Source: Candidatus Aenigmatarchaeota archaeon | Lineage (GTDB): Archaea; Aenigmatarchaeota; Aenigmatarchaeia; GW2011-AR5; JAGGXF01 | Assembly (NCBI GenBank): GCA_021157845.1 | Contig: JAGGVU010000010.1 | Coordinates: forward strand, 1-48,919 | Direction: 5' to 3' | Length of the DNA: 48,919 nucleotides | In this document: positions 45,631 to 48,919 of the stretch, one piece after another | How the letters are laid out: every line of letters starts with the position of its first letter | Position numbering within the stretch: the first letter of the stretch is position 1 | Notes under the pieces: model-generated | Told to the model about the DNA's origin: nothing | The model's database searches: none | What the model saw: the letters and a program-made list of their open reading frames with translations, nothing else | Made by a program: the position numbers and the translations under genes

Positions 45631-45810
45631 ATGTTTATAAATTTTGGCAAAGGTAAATGCCCGTTATGCGGTGCAAATGGGAAGAAAACTTCCGATCTGG
45701 AAATATTTTTATGTCCAAGGTGCCGAGTACGTTTTCACCCATTTGGCTTGATAGATACAGAACCTGAGAAAATATATGAAAGCTTGTCTCAGGTAGATGA
45801 AATGAATTGA
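45631..45810 (+). CDS. Small zinc-ribbon-like protein (59 aa; below ORF-track cutoff)
   Basis: ATG 45631 to TGA 45808-45810: MFINFGKGKCPLCGANGKKTSDLEIFLCPRCRVRFHPFGLIDTEPEKIYESLSQVDEMN; CPLC...CPRC. Confidence 0.75.
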   Translation: MFINFGKGKCPLCGANGKKTSDLEIFLCPRCRVRFHPFGLIDTEPEKIYESLSQVDEMN

Positions 45811-45821
45811 TGTGAGTTAAA

Positions 45822-46298
45822 ATGAGTTTACAAAGAAAGATTGCTGCTAGAAAATTAAAATGTGGTGTAAACAAGGTTTGGATTGATCCATCTAGGCTTG
45901 CTGATGTAAAAGATGCAATCACTGGTGCTGATATTCAGAAGTTAATTAAAGATAAGGTTATAAAAAAGATTAAAAAGAAAGGGGTTTCTCGCGCAAGAGC
46001 CAAAAAAATCAGAGCTCAGAAGTCAAAGGGGAGAAGAAGGGGCGTGGGCTCGAGGCGCGGAAAGAGAACAGCAAGAAAATCAAAAAAAGAAAAATGGATG
46101 AGACGAATAAGGGCTTTGAGAAAATATTTAGCAGAGCTAAAAGGAAAAAATATGATATCACTTACAACTTATCGTAAGATGTATAGAAAATGCTCTGGTG
46201 GGTTTTTCAGAAATAAGTCACATCTTAAGTTGTACCTTACTCAACATAAGTTGTTAAAGCAGGATGATAAAAATGAAGAGGCTAAAAAGAAGGATTAG
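45822..46298 (+). CDS. rpl19e: Ribosomal protein L19e (eL19)
   Basis: QRKIAARKLKCGVNKVWIDPSRLADVKDAITGADIQKLIKDKVIKKIKKKGVSRARAKK. Confidence 0.95.
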   Translation: MSLQRKIAARKLKCGVNKVWIDPSRLADVKDAITGADIQKLIKDKVIKKIKKKGVSRARAKKIRAQKSKGRRRGVGSRRGKRTARKSKKEKWMRRIRALRKYLAELKGKNMISLTTYRKMYRKCSGGFFRNKSHLKLYLTQHKLLKQDDKNEEAKKKD

Positions 46299-46821
46299 GA
46301 AAAAAACCAACTACCATCGAAGGATAAGGTTGTTGAAGTCAGGATATCCACGATTAGTTGTCAGAAAGAGCAATAATAACATACTTGTTCAGGTTGTAAA
46401 ATATGACGGCAAATCAGATAAGACAATTTTTTCTGTTTTGTCAAAAACACTTGCAAAATATAACTGGTTCCCAAAACCAAATACACCAACAGCTTATTTA
46501 ACAGGATTAAAAGCTGGTCTAGAAGCAAAAAAGAGAGGTATAGACCGTCTTGTTTTGGATCTTGATATGAAAGTTTCATCTAAGAAAACATTACTCTATG
46601 CAGTCGCAAAGGGCGTTAAAGACAGCGGTGTGAATATCGCTTTAGATAAAGATGTTGTGCCACCAGAAGATCGAATACGCGGAAAGCATATTGCAGACTA
46701 TGCAAAAAGCTTGAATAAAAAAGATGAGAAATTTTCTTTATATTCAAATATGGGAGTAAATCCAGAGGAAATTGAAAGTATTTTTGAAAATGCAAAAAAT
46801 AAGATTTTATCCGAAAAATAA
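46273..46821 (+). CDS. rpl18: Ribosomal protein L18
   Basis: KTNYHRRIRLLKSGYPRLVVRKSNNNILVQVVKYD; TPTAYLTGLKAGLEAKKRGIDRLVLDLD. Confidence 0.93.
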   Translation: MKRLKRRIRKKTNYHRRIRLLKSGYPRLVVRKSNNNILVQVVKYDGKSDKTIFSVLSKTLAKYNWFPKPNTPTAYLTGLKAGLEAKKRGIDRLVLDLDMKVSSKKTLLYAVAKGVKDSGVNIALDKDVVPPEDRIRGKHIADYAKSLNKKDEKFSLYSNMGVNPEEIESIFENAKNKILSEK

Positions 46822-46833
46822 ACAGGTGTATAT

Positions 46834-47544
46834 ATGAAAGAAAAAAGCAACTCTTCAGAAGAAAACACAATTGACTGGGTTCCTAAAACAGAACTTGGCA
46901 GACAAGTTATGAATGGGAAAATCAAATCTATTGATGAAATATTTAAACAAGGTATTAAGATAAAGGAGCCAGAAATAGTTGATAAATTATTGCCCAACCT
47001 TGAGACAGAGATAATTCTAATAGGAGGCTCACCCGGCAAAGGCGGCGGAATTAAAAGAACTCCAACAAAGAAAACCGCAAGGATGCACAAGTCTGGTAGG
47101 AGATTTAATGTTTCCGCTGTTGTTGTAGTCGGAAACAAAGATGGCTATGTAGGTATTGGAAAAGGTGAGGCAGCAGAGCATAGGCGTGCAATAGAAAAAG
47201 CTACGCTAAAGGCAAAACTGAATATAATCCCTGTTAAAAGAGGATGCGGGAGCTGGGAATGTAATTGTGGAGAAAACCATTCTATACCGTCTCGGGTTGA
47301 AGGAAGACAGGGAAGTGTAAGGGCTGTCTTAATACCTGCACCAAAGGGTATTGGCTTATGTATACCAGATGAAGCAAAAAAAATATTACGATTGGCAGGT
47401 ATTCGCGATATTTGGTCAAAATCGTTTGGAAATACACACGCCAGAATTAACTTTTCATTCGCAATTTTTAATGCCTTAAAAAACTTAAATAAAATTTATA
47501 TGACTAAAACAAAGAAAAATGAAAAAAGTGAGAATCATGACTGA
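46834..47544 (+). CDS. rps5: Ribosomal protein S5
   Basis: WVPKTELGRQVMNGKIKSIDEIF; FNVSAVVVVGNKDGYVGIGKGEAAEHRRAI. Confidence 0.95.
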   Translation: MKEKSNSSEENTIDWVPKTELGRQVMNGKIKSIDEIFKQGIKIKEPEIVDKLLPNLETEIILIGGSPGKGGGIKRTPTKKTARMHKSGRRFNVSAVVVVGNKDGYVGIGKGEAAEHRRAIEKATLKAKLNIIPVKRGCGSWECNCGENHSIPSRVEGRQGSVRAVLIPAPKGIGLCIPDEAKKILRLAGIRDIWSKSFGNTHARINFSFAIFNALKNLNKIYMTKTKKNEKSENHD

Positions 47545-47884
47545 ATTAGCTGTTATTAGAATAAGAGGGTCAGCTGGAAAGCCGAAAAAAATTTTAGATA
47601 CATTGAACATGCTGGGATTAAAAAAGCCAAATATGCTTAGATTATTTAATAGCGATGATAAGGTTATTTTGGGCATGGTTAGAAAAGTAAAAGATTTTGT
47701 AACTTGGGGCGAGGTTGATGAGGAGACAAAAGAGTTATTGAGCAAAACTAACAAGAAAAAGAAAAATATATTTAATCTTCACCCGCCTGTGAAAGGCTTC
47801 AAATCTATTAAGGTTTCTTATCCTAAAGGAGACCTTGGATACAGGGGAAAAAATATAAACAAACTAATAAAGAGAATGATATGA
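47537..47884 (+). CDS. rpl30: Ribosomal protein L30
   Basis: LAVIRIRGSAGKPKKILDTLNMLGLKKPNMLRLF; start MTELAVIRIRG. Confidence 0.9.
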   Translation: MTELAVIRIRGSAGKPKKILDTLNMLGLKKPNMLRLFNSDDKVILGMVRKVKDFVTWGEVDEETKELLSKTNKKKKNIFNLHPPVKGFKSIKVSYPKGDLGYRGKNINKLIKRMI

Positions 47885-47901
47885 TTTTAGTGTGACGATG
47901 A

Positions 47902-48318
47902 GTGGTTAGGATGGTTATGCGATTCAGAAAAAAAATAACAAGACAAAGGGGTTCTCATACTCATGGGTACGGAGCAAAGAAAAAGCACCGAGGCAAAGGG
48001 AGCAAGGGTGGAAAGGGCTACGCAGGGTCCACAAAACATAAGCTTAACTATATACGTAAATATGAGCCATGGCACTTTAAACATAAAAAAAATAAGCCAA
48101 AGCCAAAAGGAAAGACGATAAATGTTTCAGAGCTGGGAAAACAGCTGAAAAACGCCAAAGATAGGAAGACAATTAACTTGAAAAATCTTGGATATTCAAA
48201 ATTGCTCGGAAAGGGCAAGGCCGATGAAAACCTAACCGGTGTCAAGATAGTAGTTCGGAAAGTTTCCAAAAAGGCCAAAGAAAAATTAGAAAAAGTAGGT
48301 GCAATTGTTTCTGATTAA
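47902..48318 (+). CDS. rpl15: Ribosomal protein L15
   Basis: KKITRQRGSHTHGYGAKKKHRGKGSKGGKGYAGSTKHK. Confidence 0.94.
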   Translation: MVRMVMRFRKKITRQRGSHTHGYGAKKKHRGKGSKGGKGYAGSTKHKLNYIRKYEPWHFKHKKNKPKPKGKTINVSELGKQLKNAKDRKTINLKNLGYSKLLGKGKADENLTGVKIVVRKVSKKAKEKLEKVGAIVSD

Positions 48319-48509
48319 TAAAGAGGCAGAAAAAATTATAGCCTTACTGAATCTATTTTCCTTCAGGATCAATTTTATTACATTCTGTTGCCATCAGCCA
48401 CTATCTGGTTCTTTATGCTCAGTGGAGCTCACGGCATCGCCGCATATTGTTTTGGCTGAAGGAATATCTTTGGCCAAATAGACGTTGAAAAGATTTGCTT
48501 TTTGAATAT

Positions 48510-48526
48510 ATAAATGCGGCATCATA
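48510..48526. repeat. 17-mer ATAAATGCGGCATCATA, copy 2
   Basis: Exact match to 28079-28095. Confidence 0.85.
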
Positions 48527-48749
48527 TATAAATTGAATTATAAGAACTAATACCTTCACAACTATGTGCAGAGGCTTGACATACGACATTAAATGACTTT
48601 GACAATAAATTCCTTTCGTCCAAATTTTTACTAACACAAAAACTTCTATGAACGTCGAATACGCGATTTCACTTGCTTCATTCCATCCAAATTAAATCAA
48701 AGATTTAACTTTATCTATTCGTATAAAACCAACAATAGGTTTATAGAAC

Positions 48750-48785
48750 TAGCGACCGAAAGCTTTATATACATTAATATGCTAA
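48750..48785 (+). promoter_or_regulatory. Candidate archaeal TATA-type promoter
   Basis: GAAAGCTTTATATACATTAATATGC upstream of the structured RNA candidate. Confidence 0.45.
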
Positions 48786-48794
48786 TTTTTATAT

Positions 48795-48919
48795 CTGGCC
48801 AAAGAGCAACTTGGTTTCAGGTCTTCGGGCCTGATTCGATGACCCTTCGGGGTTATTTTGTTGGTGTCTTCGGGCATCAACTTTCAAGCTTTGATTTGGT
48901 CAGAAATCTGATTGGAGAG
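48795..48919 (+). ncRNA. Unidentified structured RNA, running off the window edge
   Basis: Closing stem CTGGCCAAA/TTTGGTCAG encloses three TTCG-capped hairpins: CAGGTC-TTCG-GGCCTG, ATGACCC-TTCG-GGGTTAT, TTGGTGTC-TTCG-GGCATCAA. Confidence 0.65.

Noticed and set aside
48299-48481. 60-aa + ORF after L15
   Set aside because: Start lies inside the L15 coding region in another frame; no family resemblance
1-48919. CRISPR array or cas genes
   Set aside because: No regularly spaced direct repeats; repeated elements lie inside tRNA genes at irregular distances

Overview
Archaeal chromosomal window; the small genome, divergent gene set and disrupted ribosomal operon suggest a DPANN-type lineage (inference). 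The first 9 kb is the 3' part of a giant secreted/surface protein ORF, open at the window's left edge. It has a JAMM-like motif, EF-hand/TSP3-like Ca-binding loops and Thr/Cys-rich tail repeats. Next come housekeeping genes (ppsA, dys, endonuclease III, rhomboid, AMMECR1, rnhB, rnz, an APC permease fused to a methyltransferase, L37e, LSm, S8e, proS, tatD, a Kazal-containing secreted protein, aRF1, valS, a DacZ-like diadenylate cyclase, cmk, EamA, NAD kinase). The S10/spc ribosomal protein operon follows, from L3 to L15, with S3 and secY not at their usual places. The most notable signal is that all 7 tRNA genes I can find (Leu-TAG, Glu-CTC, Arg-TCG, iMet-CAT, Ala-CGC, Ala-GGC, Ile-GAT) are interrupted, by about 14 insertions in total, in the D-loop, anticodon loop and T-loop. 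Many insertions share one hairpin consensus, roughly AACC(C)TTTT-N-AAAAGC(G)TTnAcGgAAAAGG, and several sit in a bulge-helix-bulge context that restores a canonical tRNA when removed. They look like a proliferating family of tRNA introns. In addition there are several frameshifted or remnant genes between the intact genes and an unidentified structured RNA candidate at the right edge. All calls come from reading the sequence; no database search was run.
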